Shown piece after piece: positions 1 through 6,668 of a DNA stretch of 7,137 nt. The DNA comes from Chloroflexota bacterium (GTDB lineage Bacteria > Chloroflexota > Limnocylindria > Limnocylindrales > CSP1-4): NCBI GenBank assembly GCA_021812735.1, contig JAKAMV010000531.1:1-7137 (forward strand), written 5' to 3'. The notes beneath the pieces were generated by a model. It did not search any database. It was not told the DNA's origin and was given only the letters and a program-made list of their open reading frames with translations. The number at the start of each line of letters is the position of its first letter. The first letter of the stretch is position 1. Position numbers and translations under genes: made by a program.

Positions 1-597
1 GCACGCCTCGAAGATCGCGGTCAGGTCCAGCCGCCTCGTGGCGGCGTCATACAGCGCGCTCGCGAGCTTCACCACCCGCAACCCAGACTCCGGGTCGTCG
101 CGTACCCACTCGAGCATGAGGCGTCCGTCGTAGAGGGCCAGGTCGTCGACGGACGGCAGCCACGCGTCGACCACGGCGAGCCCGCCCCGTCGCAGGTGAC
201 GCGCCATCACCGCCAGCGCGGCCCCCTGGCGCGGGGCGTCGCCGAGGAGGAAGAGGGTATTGAGGGCCAGGATCGCGAGGCCGAAGCGGGGCTCGGGCAC
301 CAGCTCGAACAGGTCCGCCTCCACGAGCTCCAGGCGACCGCCGCGTCGAACTCGATGGGCGCGGCGCTCGATCGTCCAGCGACCGCGGGCGCGGGCCAGC
401 ATGGCGGAGTCGTTGTCGACCGCCACGACCTCCAGTCCGTCGGCGGCCAACGGCACCGCGAGCCGTCCGGTGCCCGCCCCCAACTCGAGCACCGGGCCGC
501 CCGTCCGCGCGGCGAGGGCACGGTACAGGTCGAGATCGCCCGGGTCGTCGGCCAGGTCGAGATCGTAGTAGCGGGCGAGCTCGTCGCCGATCGTCAC
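1..597 (-). CDS. Class I SAM-dependent methyltransferase (C-terminus cut by window edge)
   Basis: Reading leftward from a GTG at 597-595, the frame stays open for 199 codons to position 1, so the stop lies outside the window. The protein has the class I methyltransferase Rossmann fold. Motif I is VLELGAGTGRLAVPLA (about residues 36-51), the glycine-rich SAM loop. VVAVDND (57-63) follows, with D61 as the likely ribose-binding acidic residue. EADLFEL (93-99) is the adenine-contact region, FGLAILALNTLFLLG (105-119) is the motif IV strand, and LRRGGLAVVDAW (136-147) is the post-motif strand. The family is usually about 230-270 residues, so perhaps 40-60 are missing. The substrate cannot be read from the sequence; small molecules are the usual targets of this general group. 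The start overlaps the amidohydrolase stop as GTGA, with a weak GGGG seven bases upstream, which points to translational coupling. The fold is secure and the substrate is unknown. Confidence 0.88.
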   Translation of the reverse strand, partial: MTIGDELARYYDLDLADDPGDLDLYRALAARTGGPVLELGAGTGRLAVPLAADGLEVVAVDNDSAMLARARGRWTIERRAHRVRRGGRLELVEADLFELVPEPRFGLAILALNTLFLLGDAPRQGAALAVMARHLRRGGLAVVDAWLPSVDDLALYDGRLMLEWVRDDPESGLRVVKLASALYDAATRRLDLTAIFEAC

Positions 598-1796
598 ATC
601 GTCGCCCCGCGGAACTCGCGCCAGGCGGCCTCCACCAACGCCGGATCCGCGAGCAACTCGCAGGCCACCTGAGCGGCGACGGTCGCCGCGATCAGCGTCA
701 CCTCGTCGGCGCGCTCGCTGCGTGCCGCCTCGCGGAACTCGATCGAGTGGCCGGGCACGCCGCGCTCGCAGATCGCGAGCGACGGGTGGATCGTGGGCAG
801 CACCTGGCTGACATTCCCCATGTCCGAGCTGCCGAGGTTCTCGCTCGGTGGGTCCTCGTGGAGACCGTACGCCTCTAGGTTCGCCAGGTACCGTGCGCCG
901 AGGACGCGGTTGTGGCGCATCGTGTCCGAGCGCCCCGAGAAGGCGACCTCGACGGTGCAGCCCGTGGCAAGCGCGGCCGCGTCGCACAGCTCGCGAAAGT
1001 GCCGGCGCATTCCCTCGAAATACGTCTGGTCGGGAGAGCGCACCATGAACCGCGCCACCCCGCGGTCCGGGATGATGTTCGCGGCGGTGCCGCCCTCCAG
1101 GATGATCCCGTGCACGCGCGACTCCGGCCGCAGCTGTTGGCGCCACAACCCGACCGAGTTGAAGAGCAGGATCAGCGCGTCGAGCGCGTTGCGCCCCTCC
1201 CATGGCTCGGCAGCGGCATGGGACGCGCGGCCCAGGAACGTCACGTCGACGTCCTCGCTCGCCAGCAAGCGAGCCTCGATCCGCGTGCTGTCGCCGGGAT
1301 GGAAGAGAAGCGCAGCATCGATCCCCTTGAACAGCCCGTCGTCGAGCATGAACTGTTTGCCGGAGCCGCGCTCCTCGGCGGGGGTGCCCAGGAAGACGAT
1401 CTCGCCGCGTAACTCCGATGCGACCGCGGCCAGGCCGATCGCCGCTCCGACCCCGCTCGCCGCCATCGTGTTGTGACCGCAGGCGTGGCCGATGCCGGGC
1501 AGCGCGTCGTACTCCGCCAGGATCGCCACGCGGCTGCCGGGTCCCCGCTCGCAACGCAGCGTCCCGCGCACGGCGGTCTCGAGCCGGCCGGCCGGACGCT
1601 CGACCGTGTAGCCGTGCCGCGCGACAGACTCGGCCACCCACGCGGACGCCAGGCGTTCCTCGAACGCCGGCTCCGGGTTAGCATGGATACGGTGCGAGAG
1701 ATCCAGGATCTCCTCGCGCGCCGCTGCGATCGTCGCGGCGATGCGGGCTTTCATCTCCGACTGCGGCCCCGCAGGGCGGACGGCAGTGATCTCCAC
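594..1796 (-). CDS. M20D-family metallo-amidohydrolase (AbgB/PM20D2-like)
   Basis: This is probably a cytosolic zinc or manganese amidohydrolase that cleaves an amide or dipeptide bond. Numbered from the GTG at 1796, the 400-residue protein carries AEYDALPGIGHACGHNTM (94-111), which supplies the metal ligands C106 and H108. PAEERGSGK (139-147) has the catalytic and metal-binding glutamates E141/E142, and H166 lies in LFHPG. The lid or dimerisation domain spans about 185-295 (SHAAAEPWEG at 192-201; GGTAANIIPD at 235-244). The C-terminal catalytic part has SSDMGNVSQVLPTIHP (323-338). The CGHN form, with N where many M20D members have D, is what AbgB (p-aminobenzoyl-glutamate hydrolase subunit) and PM20D2 (Xaa-Arg/Lys dipeptidase) show, so it is not a defect. 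There is no signal peptide. A GGAGG seven bases before 1796 fixes this start; a longer reading from 1868 adds 24 Gly/Pro/Ser-rich residues coded by intergenic repeat sequence. The substrate is uncertain: aminoacyl-arginine, aminobenzoyl-glutamate or another N-acyl amino acid. Confidence 0.9.
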   Translation of the reverse strand: MEITAVRPAGPQSEMKARIAATIAAAREEILDLSHRIHANPEPAFEERLASAWVAESVARHGYTVERPAGRLETAVRGTLRCERGPGSRVAILAEYDALPGIGHACGHNTMAASGVGAAIGLAAVASELRGEIVFLGTPAEERGSGKQFMLDDGLFKGIDAALLFHPGDSTRIEARLLASEDVDVTFLGRASHAAAEPWEGRNALDALILLFNSVGLWRQQLRPESRVHGIILEGGTAANIIPDRGVARFMVRSPDQTYFEGMRRHFRELCDAAALATGCTVEVAFSGRSDTMRHNRVLGARYLANLEAYGLHEDPPSENLGSSDMGNVSQVLPTIHPSLAICERGVPGHSIEFREAARSERADEVTLIAATVAAQVACELLADPALVEAAWREFRGATM

Positions 1797-1803
1797 GTGC
1801 TTG

Positions 1804-1808
1804 CCTCC
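1804..1808 (-). promoter_or_regulatory. Shine-Dalgarno site that sets the amidohydrolase start
   Basis: GGAGG on the minus strand ends seven bases before the GTG at 1796-1794. This favours that GTG over an in-frame GTG at 1868 and over an in-frame ATG at 1754-1752, where CGGAG sits directly against the start codon. Confidence 0.75.
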
Positions 1809-1826
1809 ATCTTCCGGTCGCGACCC

Positions 1827-1832
1827 ATCGTA
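1827..1832 (-). promoter_or_regulatory. Possible -10 element for the amidohydrolase gene
   Basis: TACGAT on the minus strand lies about 30 bases before the GTG start, in the 154-base gap after the ureohydrolase stop. It matches the -10 consensus at four of six positions. I see no convincing -35 at 16-18 bases, so this is only a hint that the amidohydrolase and methyltransferase could have their own promoter. Confidence 0.2.
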
Positions 1833-1870
1833 GCCCGCCGGAGCGGGGCTCGATGGCGTGCCCGGCACCG

Positions 1871-1933
1871 GTCGGCGCCGGAAGCGCGCACGTCGGCGCC
1901 GGAACGGCGCGCGTCGGGGCCGCCGGGAGGCGG
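1871..1933. repeat. Short tandem repeat, 21-base period, between two genes
   Basis: Units start at 1871, 1892 and 1913. The first two share GTCGGCGCCGGAA exactly and match at 18 of 21 positions; the third is degraded, matching at about 13 of 21. The core contains the self-complementary CGGCGCCG. It lies in the 154-base gap between the ureohydrolase stop and the amidohydrolase start. It could be polymerase-slippage sequence or a weak mRNA-structure element; no known repeat family is recognised. Confidence 0.6.
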
Positions 1934-1948
1934 GCGCCGCGCCGGCGC
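1934..1948 (-). terminator. GC hairpin just after the ureohydrolase stop (weak terminator candidate)
   Basis: GCGCCG at 1934-1939 pairs with CGGCGC at 1943-1948 around a three-base loop, immediately downstream of the minus-strand TGA at 1953-1951. No U-tract follows, so this is not a classical intrinsic terminator. It could be an attenuating or RNA-protective hairpin, or chance in such GC-rich sequence. Confidence 0.2.
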
Positions 1949-1950
1949 GG

Positions 1951-3024
1951 TCAGGCGCTTTGCGCTTCGCTCGAGCCCACAGGCTCGAAACGGATCGTCT
2001 CGCCGGCCAGGCGTCGCACCGCCAGCGCGCTGATCGCCTCGAGGACGCAGCGGTGGGCGGCCATCGCGGTCACCTCGGCATGGTCGTAGGGCGGGGAGAC
2101 CTCGACGACGTCCATCGCCGCCAGCCGGACGCTCCCGACGATGCGCCGGATCGCCCGCAGCAGCTCGCGCGTCAGGAGTCCGCCCGGCTCGGGCGTGCCG
2201 GTCCCGGGCGCCATGCCCGGATCGAGCACATCGATGTCGACCGACAGGTAGATCGCAGCGGAGCCGTCGAGCGCCTCCGCGATCGCATCATCGACCACCG
2301 CATCCGCGCCGCGCTCCTCGATCTCGCGCATGCGGTGCCAGCGCATCCCCTGCTCCCGCATCCACGCGAACACCTCGGGGCCGGGCCAGTAGCCGCGCAG
2401 GCCGACCTGCACGAAGTTGCGGCCCCGGACCGCCCCAGACTCGATCAGCCGGCGCATGGGCGTGCCGTGCCCCGCCAGCACACCCCAATCCTCGGCGGCG
2501 GTGTCGGCGTGCGCGTCGAAATGGACGATGCCGATCGAGCCGGGGGCCCGCAGGTCCGCGATCGCGGTGGCGGACGGCCACGTGATCGAGTGGTCGCCAC
2601 CGAGCACGATCGGGATCGCGCCGCTGGCCGCCACCTCGCGGATCTTGCGGTAGATCATCGCGTGGCCCCGCTCCAGCCAGGCCGGCACGATATTCGCGTC
2701 GCCCGCGTCGACCACGTCGAGCACCTCGAACGGCTGCACGTCGAGCTGGAGCGAGTAGAGCGATCCCGTGGTGTAGGTGGCCTCGCGGATCGCGCGTGGC
2801 CCGAAGCGGGCTCCCGGGCGATGGCTCACGGCGTCGTCCAACGGCGCGCCGACGATCGCGACATCGGGCCGGCGCCGGGCGAGCGCACCCGCGTCCGAAA
2901 CCTGGGGCAGCCGGGCATAGGTGGGCATCCCGACGTACATGGGGAGCTCGAACTCGGCGAACGCGTCGTAGTCGCGTCCCCACCCGTTACTTCGCCCGAT
3001 CGGTTCGCTCGGCAGGTGCGCCAT
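1951..3024 (-). CDS. speB: Agmatinase-family ureohydrolase
   Basis: This is a cytosolic binuclear manganese enzyme that hydrolyses a guanidino compound, classically agmatine, to an amine plus urea. In the 357-residue reading the metal-site motifs are all present: GGDHS (142-146, H145), FDAHAD (169-174, D170/H172/D174), SVDID (261-265, D263/D265) and the family glutamate E308 in DVVEVSPPYD. GTGTPEPGG (274-282) is typical of the agmatinase/guanidinobutyrase branch rather than arginase. The substrate-specificity loop cannot be resolved by eye, so guanidinobutyrate, guanidinopropionate or free guanidine remain possible. The length suits the longer actinobacterial/Chloroflexi-type agmatinases with an N-terminal extension (YVGMPTYARLP at 30-40). 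I chose the ATG at 3024 because GAGGG stands seven bases before it; an in-frame GTG at 3069 would add 15 residues but has no clear ribosome site. The amidohydrolase follows after 154 bases on the same strand. The family is certain, the exact substrate only probable. Confidence 0.88.
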   Translation of the reverse strand: MAHLPSEPIGRSNGWGRDYDAFAEFELPMYVGMPTYARLPQVSDAGALARRRPDVAIVGAPLDDAVSHRPGARFGPRAIREATYTTGSLYSLQLDVQPFEVLDVVDAGDANIVPAWLERGHAMIYRKIREVAASGAIPIVLGGDHSITWPSATAIADLRAPGSIGIVHFDAHADTAAEDWGVLAGHGTPMRRLIESGAVRGRNFVQVGLRGYWPGPEVFAWMREQGMRWHRMREIEERGADAVVDDAIAEALDGSAAIYLSVDIDVLDPGMAPGTGTPEPGGLLTRELLRAIRRIVGSVRLAAMDVVEVSPPYDHAEVTAMAAHRCVLEAISALAVRRLAGETIRFEPVGSSEAQSA

Positions 3025-3031
3025 CTCGCGG

Positions 3032-3036
3032 CCCTC
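3032..3036 (-). promoter_or_regulatory. Shine-Dalgarno site for the ureohydrolase ATG start
   Basis: GAGGG on the minus strand lies seven bases before the ATG at 3024-3022. The alternative GTG at 3069-3067 has only pyrimidine-rich or mixed sequence at the right distance. This is the reason for preferring the shorter protein. Confidence 0.6.
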
Positions 3037-3090
3037 GCGCGCTATGGACGCCGCCAGTTCCCGCGCCACGGTCCGGCAGGGCGCCTGCAG

Positions 3091-3120
3091 ATTCTAGCGA
3101 GGCTCTGCCGCGGCCGTCGG
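3091..3120 (-). promoter_or_regulatory. Candidate promoter for the ureohydrolase-led gene group
   Basis: On the minus strand TAGAAT (3096-3091) matches the -10 consensus at five of six positions. CCGACG (3120-3115) stands 18 bases upstream as a weak -35 that keeps the central GAC. Transcription would begin near 3084, about 60 bases before the ATG at 3024. The element lies between the membrane-protein stop and the ureohydrolase start, as expected for a promoter driving ureohydrolase, amidohydrolase and methyltransferase. Such AT-containing hexamers are scarce in this sequence, but the -35 is poor. Confidence 0.4.
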
Positions 3121-3130
3121 GAGGCGCCCC

Positions 3131-3505
3131 TCAACGCCCGACGCTCAGACTCACCTCGACGAAGACGACCATCACGACCACGAAGAGCGCGATCGGCATG
3201 CTGAAGGCTTGCTGCGTGCGCAGCGCGACGAGCAGCGCGACCACCAGCGCCACCCAGAGGCCGCGGCGGGCCGCGCGCGTCCAGTCGCCGCGGTAGGCGA
3301 CGCGGCGATGCCGTCCGAATGCGGCCAGCCACGCCAGCGGCACCGCGGTCACGCCGCAGGCGAGCCCGATCAACGCGGCACCCGTCAGCTGGACCTCCAC
3401 CTGCCCCACCGGGGAAACGCGGGTGACGAGTACGCCGACACCCGCCCAGCAAGCGACCGCGAGCACGATCAGGGCGATGGCGACGGTCCGATCGCGGTCT
3501 TCCAC
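3131..3505 (-). CDS. Hypothetical four-helix integral membrane protein
   Basis: I do not recognise the family. The 124-residue product has a short charged N-terminus (EDRDR) and then four hydrophobic stretches at about 8-28, 39-63, 81-97 and 102-121. The positive clusters RHRR (65-68) and RAARR (77-81) lie between helices two and three. By the positive-inside rule that puts the middle loop and both termini in the cytoplasm. There are no catalytic motifs, metal-binding cysteines or transporter signatures. The start is the GTG at 3505, because AGGAG lies six bases before it; an upstream in-frame start at 3574 would add 23 polar residues and bypass that site. It follows the helicase by about 124 bases on the same strand and is followed by the ureohydrolase, so its operon membership is unclear. 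Coding is supported by the clean alternation of hydrophobic helices and polar loops. Confidence 0.75.
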   Translation of the reverse strand: MEDRDRTVAIALIVLAVACWAGVGVLVTRVSPVGQVEVQLTGAALIGLACGVTAVPLAWLAAFGRHRRVAYRGDWTRAARRGLWVALVVALLVALRTQQAFSMPIALFVVVMVVFVEVSLSVGR

Positions 3506-3511
3506 GCAAGG

Positions 3512-3516
3512 CTCCT
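3512..3516 (-). promoter_or_regulatory. Shine-Dalgarno site that sets the membrane-protein start
   Basis: AGGAG on the minus strand stands six bases before the GTG at 3505-3503 and decides in favour of that start over the upstream ATG at 3574. Confidence 0.7.
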
Positions 3517-3615
3517 GTCCATGGGGCCGGGCCCAGCCGAGATGCCCGATCCGGACGCCCCGCGGAGGCCCCACGCGGCGAGTCTACCCAGCCACCGGGC
3601 CCCCAGTGCGCACCG

Positions 3616-3629
3616 ACCCGCGCGCGGGT
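3616..3629 (-). terminator. Perfect palindrome abutting the helicase stop (weak terminator candidate)
   Basis: ACCCGCGCGCGGGT is a perfect 14-base inverted repeat starting directly after the helicase TGA (3632-3630). It could fold as a five-base-pair stem with a CGCG loop. No run of T follows on the minus strand, so it is at best a poor intrinsic terminator. It may stabilise the transcript's 3' end or be chance. Confidence 0.25.
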
Positions 3630-6600
3630 TCACGCCATGCTCGACGGGCAGATCTCGCGGAACGCGCAGTAGCGACACGCGATCGGATCGGGACGCGCGT
3701 CGAAGTCGCCGGCGCGGATGCCGTCCGCAGCCGCATGCGCCCGGGCGGCCGCGCGCGCCAGGCGTCCCGCTTCCGGCACGATACGCCCGCTGATCCCGGA
3801 GTCGAGGAAGACCAGCTGTGTGGCGGCCGGCAGGCTCCCCTCACGGGCCTGCCAGGCCAGCGCATAGAGCGCGAGCTGGAGCGACTCGCGCGCCCGCTCG
3901 CGCGCCCGACCGGCGTCGCGCACATCGCTCGACTTGAAGTCGGTGATCACGATCCCTTCCGAACCTTCGTCGATCCGGTCGAAGCGACCCTGCAGGCGCA
4001 GCCCGTCGAGTGCGACGGTGAATGGCTCCTCGACCGCGAGCGGCTGGAGGCGCGACGCGAGCGCCGCTTCCCGAAACCGCACGAGCGCCGCCCGCCCGGC
4101 GTTGAGGCGCGCCTCCTCGTGCTCTCGCGAGAGGAACCCGAGCCCCGTCCAGGCGCGCCCGAACACGTCGAGGAGTCCCGCTTCGGAGAGCGGCCGCCCC
4201 TGCAGCTGACTCCGCCCGAACGCGGCAACCGCCTCGTGCAGGGCGATGCCATAGGTGATCGCGTGGTGCGGCGGCGTCGGTAGGCGCAGCAGGTGGCGAT
4301 AACGGTAGCGTGCTGGGCACGCCAGATAATCGTCGAGCTGGGTGAAGCTCAGGGTGCCCCCGGGCGACCCAGGCCGCGAGGACTGCGCGGAGGCCGGCTC
4401 GGCGGTGCGGTAGCGCTCCAGGTCCCGGGTCTCGCCCAGCGACGCACCGGCACCGCTCGGCCGGTCGAGCGCCTCGGCCACGAAGGGCGACACGTGCCGT
4501 AGACGCCGCCCGCCCGTATCCGCCGCGCTCGTCAGGATCAGCTCGTCACGCGCCCGGGTCATCGCCACGTAGCAGAGGCGACGCTCCTCTGCCAGGCCGT
4601 CGCCCGCCTCGGGGCCCGTCGATGCCGCGAGCGCCTCGGGCAGTGCCAGCGCTTCGCGACGGTTCCGCATCGGGAAGCGGCCGTCCGCCAGACCCGCGAC
4701 GAAGACGACCCGAAACTCGAGGCCTTTGGCTTTGTGGACCGTCAGTACGGCGACCGCGTCCGCGTCCGTGTCGGCCGGCTCGGCGGCCGGATCGTCGCCC
4801 GCCTCGATCAGGGTACGCAGGTGACGGGCTACGAACGGGATCCGCGGATCCGGCAGCAGATCCGCCTGGCGCCGCACGATCTCGAAGAAGCGCGCGACGT
4901 CGAGCAGCGCTTCCTCGCTGGCGGCCCCGTCAGCCACCAGCGAGGCCAACGTGCCGCTCCGCCGCAGGAACTCGTACAGCACCTCGCCGGCGGGCCGCTC
5001 ATGCGAGAGCACCGTCGCCGCGCGCAGGTCCGCCACCAGTCGTTCGACGGCGAGGCGCGTCTCCGCCGCGATGGCGGGGCCATGTCCAGCGACCGCCTCC
5101 TCGAGCACCGCCCAGAGCGAGCGATTGGTCCGTCGCGCGGCCTCGACGAGCCGTGTCAGGTCGACGCCTCCCAAGCGGTACGGATCGGTGGTGGCGAGGG
5201 CGTAGAGGTCGACTGTCGAGTCGAGGTCCGCCACGGCGCGCAGGAACGCAAGCAGTCGACGCACCGGCGGCCGCGAGTACAACCCCGAGGCGCCGCTGAA
5301 ACGCCACGGGATCCCCTGCAGGTTGAGCGCACGGAGGATCGGGTCGGCGTCGCCGTTCGTCCGCACCAGAACGGCGATCTCGCGCGGACGCGTCCCGTGC
5401 GCCACGCGCTGCGCGATCTCCGCTGCCACGAAGTCCGCCTCGTCGCTTGATGTGGCGAAGGCGTGATGCCGCACCGGCAGCGGATGCCGGGCTCGGCGTA
5501 CGGCCACGAGCCGCTTGTCGATTCCCTCGCGGACCTCCAGGCGCGCCGGATCGTTGTGGCGGATCAGACGTCGCGCGGCCTCCAGGATCGGCGCTCGGGA
5601 CCGATGGTTTCGCCGCAATACGACCACCCGTGCGGCAAACCGTTCGCGGAATTCCAGGATGTTGCGCACGGCCGCCCCGCGGAACGCATAGATGGCCTGA
5701 TCGTCATCGCCCACCACGGTCAGGTTGCCGTGTGGCCCGGCCAGCAGGGCCAGCAGCTCGAGCTGGGCGCGGTTCGTGTCCTGGAATTCGTCGACCAGGA
5801 TGTAGCGGAAGCGACGGCGGAGCCGCTCGCAGGCGGCGGGGTGCTCGCGCAGGAGTCGCAAGGCCAGGTGGACCTGGTCGCCGAAGTCCAGGCAGCCCGC
5901 GCCGGTGAGTAGCTCCTGATAGCGTGCGTAGGCCTGCGCGAGCTCGAGCTGCGCCGCGGCCTCCTCGAGCGCCGCCCGGGCGGCCACGTCGCCCCTCGTG
6001 TCCCCAGCCGCTGCCGCCGCCGCGGCATCGGCCACCAGCGTGCGAGCATGGGCGAGATATGCGGCCGGACCCACGTCCTCGTCCTTGGCACGGCTGAAGA
6101 GGCCCACCAGCGCGTCGAGGAAACGGGTCGGGTCGCCGAGCGGTCGATAGCGCTCGAGCCCAAGCTCGAAGAGCCGTTCGCGGAGGAAGATCACGGCCTC
6201 CGCGCGCGTCAAGACCCGCGGATCCGAGGGCAGCCCGAGCTCGAAGGCGAACTCGCGGATCAGCCGGTCACCGAAGGCGTGGAACGTGTGGATGGCCGTA
6301 TCCACGTACCCATATGGCACCAGCTCGTCGACCCGCGCCTGCATCTCGTCCGCGGCGCGATCGGTGAAGGTGAGCGCCAGGATCTCCGCGGGCCGCGCCC
6401 GGCGCGTGGCGATGAGCCAGGCGATGCGACGCGTGATCACGCGCGTCTTTCCGGTGCCGGCCCCGGCGACGACCAGCAACGGCCCATCGCCATGCGTGAC
6501 AGCCCGCTGCTGCGCGCCGTCGAGGTCGCGCAGCAGCGCTGTCGCGCTCGCGGGGGTTGGGCTGGCCGCAGCCCCGGGAACACTCGATTCGGTTTGCCGG

Positions 6601-6638
6601 GAACCCGGCGCGGCGGGCCGCACGTCGATCACATGCAC
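3630..6638 (-). CDS. UvrD/PcrA-type helicase fused to PD-(D/E)XK nuclease with Fe-S cluster
   Basis: This 1002-residue protein is predicted to be an ATP-driven 3'-5' DNA translocase or helicase with its own nuclease, acting in DNA break processing or repair. All SF1A motifs are visible: Q-motif LDGAQQRAV (39-47), Walker A AGAGTGKT (58-65, K64), Ia LALTFTDRAADEM (87-99), Ib IHTFHAF (116-122), Walker B LVDEFQDTN (281-289), III VVGDDDQAIYAFRGA (308-322), IV LRRNHRS (341-347), V TVHKAKGLEF (633-642) and VI RRLCYVAMTRARDEL (686-700). After a variable Pro/Ser linker (about 740-760) comes a Cas4/AddB-like nuclease: SFTQLDDYLACPARY (764-778), H801, GRFDRID (884-890, D887), ITDFKSS (898-904, D900 and K902) and Q921-x3-Y925. 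C774, C988, C991 and C997 (CRYC-x5-C) form an AddB-type 4Fe-4S set. AdnA/AdnB share this layout at similar size, but no partner subunit is in the window. GGAAG lies seven bases before the GTG at 6638, and GAGG eight before a GTG two codons later; either could start. Residues 1-36 are low-complexity. Confidence 0.95.
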   Translation of the reverse strand: MHVIDVRPAAPGSRQTESSVPGAAASPTPASATALLRDLDGAQQRAVTHGDGPLLVVAGAGTGKTRVITRRIAWLIATRRARPAEILALTFTDRAADEMQARVDELVPYGYVDTAIHTFHAFGDRLIREFAFELGLPSDPRVLTRAEAVIFLRERLFELGLERYRPLGDPTRFLDALVGLFSRAKDEDVGPAAYLAHARTLVADAAAAAAAGDTRGDVAARAALEEAAAQLELAQAYARYQELLTGAGCLDFGDQVHLALRLLREHPAACERLRRRFRYILVDEFQDTNRAQLELLALLAGPHGNLTVVGDDDQAIYAFRGAAVRNILEFRERFAARVVVLRRNHRSRAPILEAARRLIRHNDPARLEVREGIDKRLVAVRRARHPLPVRHHAFATSSDEADFVAAEIAQRVAHGTRPREIAVLVRTNGDADPILRALNLQGIPWRFSGASGLYSRPPVRRLLAFLRAVADLDSTVDLYALATTDPYRLGGVDLTRLVEAARRTNRSLWAVLEEAVAGHGPAIAAETRLAVERLVADLRAATVLSHERPAGEVLYEFLRRSGTLASLVADGAASEEALLDVARFFEIVRRQADLLPDPRIPFVARHLRTLIEAGDDPAAEPADTDADAVAVLTVHKAKGLEFRVVFVAGLADGRFPMRNRREALALPEALAASTGPEAGDGLAEERRLCYVAMTRARDELILTSAADTGGRRLRHVSPFVAEALDRPSGAGASLGETRDLERYRTAEPASAQSSRPGSPGGTLSFTQLDDYLACPARYRYRHLLRLPTPPHHAITYGIALHEAVAAFGRSQLQGRPLSEAGLLDVFGRAWTGLGFLSREHEEARLNAGRAALVRFREAALASRLQPLAVEEPFTVALDGLRLQGRFDRIDEGSEGIVITDFKSSDVRDAGRARERARESLQLALYALAWQAREGSLPAATQLVFLDSGISGRIVPEAGRLARAAARAHAAADGIRAGDFDARPDPIACRYCAFREICPSSMA

Positions 6639-6640
6639 AG

Positions 6641-6650
6641 CCTCACTTCC
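6641..6650 (-). promoter_or_regulatory. Double ribosome-binding site of the helicase gene
   Basis: On the minus strand GGAAG (6650-6646) is seven bases from the GTG at 6638, and GAGG (6644-6641) is eight bases from the GTG at 6632. Both starts are in frame, so the N-terminus is uncertain by two residues. Confidence 0.5.
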
Positions 6651-6668
6651 GTCCGTGCCAGCTAGTGC

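Noticed and set aside
207..521. 104-codon minus-strand frame at the left end
   Set aside because: The neighbouring minus-strand frame running from 597 to 1 carries the methyltransferase motifs; this one is an out-of-frame Arg/Ser/Trp-rich shadow.
793..1476. 227-codon open frame on the plus strand opposite the amidohydrolase
   Set aside because: It has no recognisable motif and a Ser/Arg/Pro-rich composition; the opposite strand codes a clear M20D enzyme.
3025..3130. Guanidine-type riboswitch before the ureohydrolase
   Set aside because: The leader is only about 60 bases from the candidate promoter, and I see none of the conserved guanidine riboswitch features.
1858..3204. 448-codon open frame on the plus strand
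   Set aside because: It lies antisense across the ureohydrolase, which has full catalytic motifs. Its product is Arg/His/Asp-rich without any domain, typical of mirror frames in high-GC DNA.
4734..5450. 238-codon plus-strand open frame opposite the helicase
   Set aside because: It is an antisense shadow of the helicase 2A/1B coding region, with no ribosome site or domain.
6048..6665. 205-codon plus-strand open frame opposite the helicase N-terminal region
   Set aside because: It is complementary to the conserved ATPase motifs and is compositionally a shadow.
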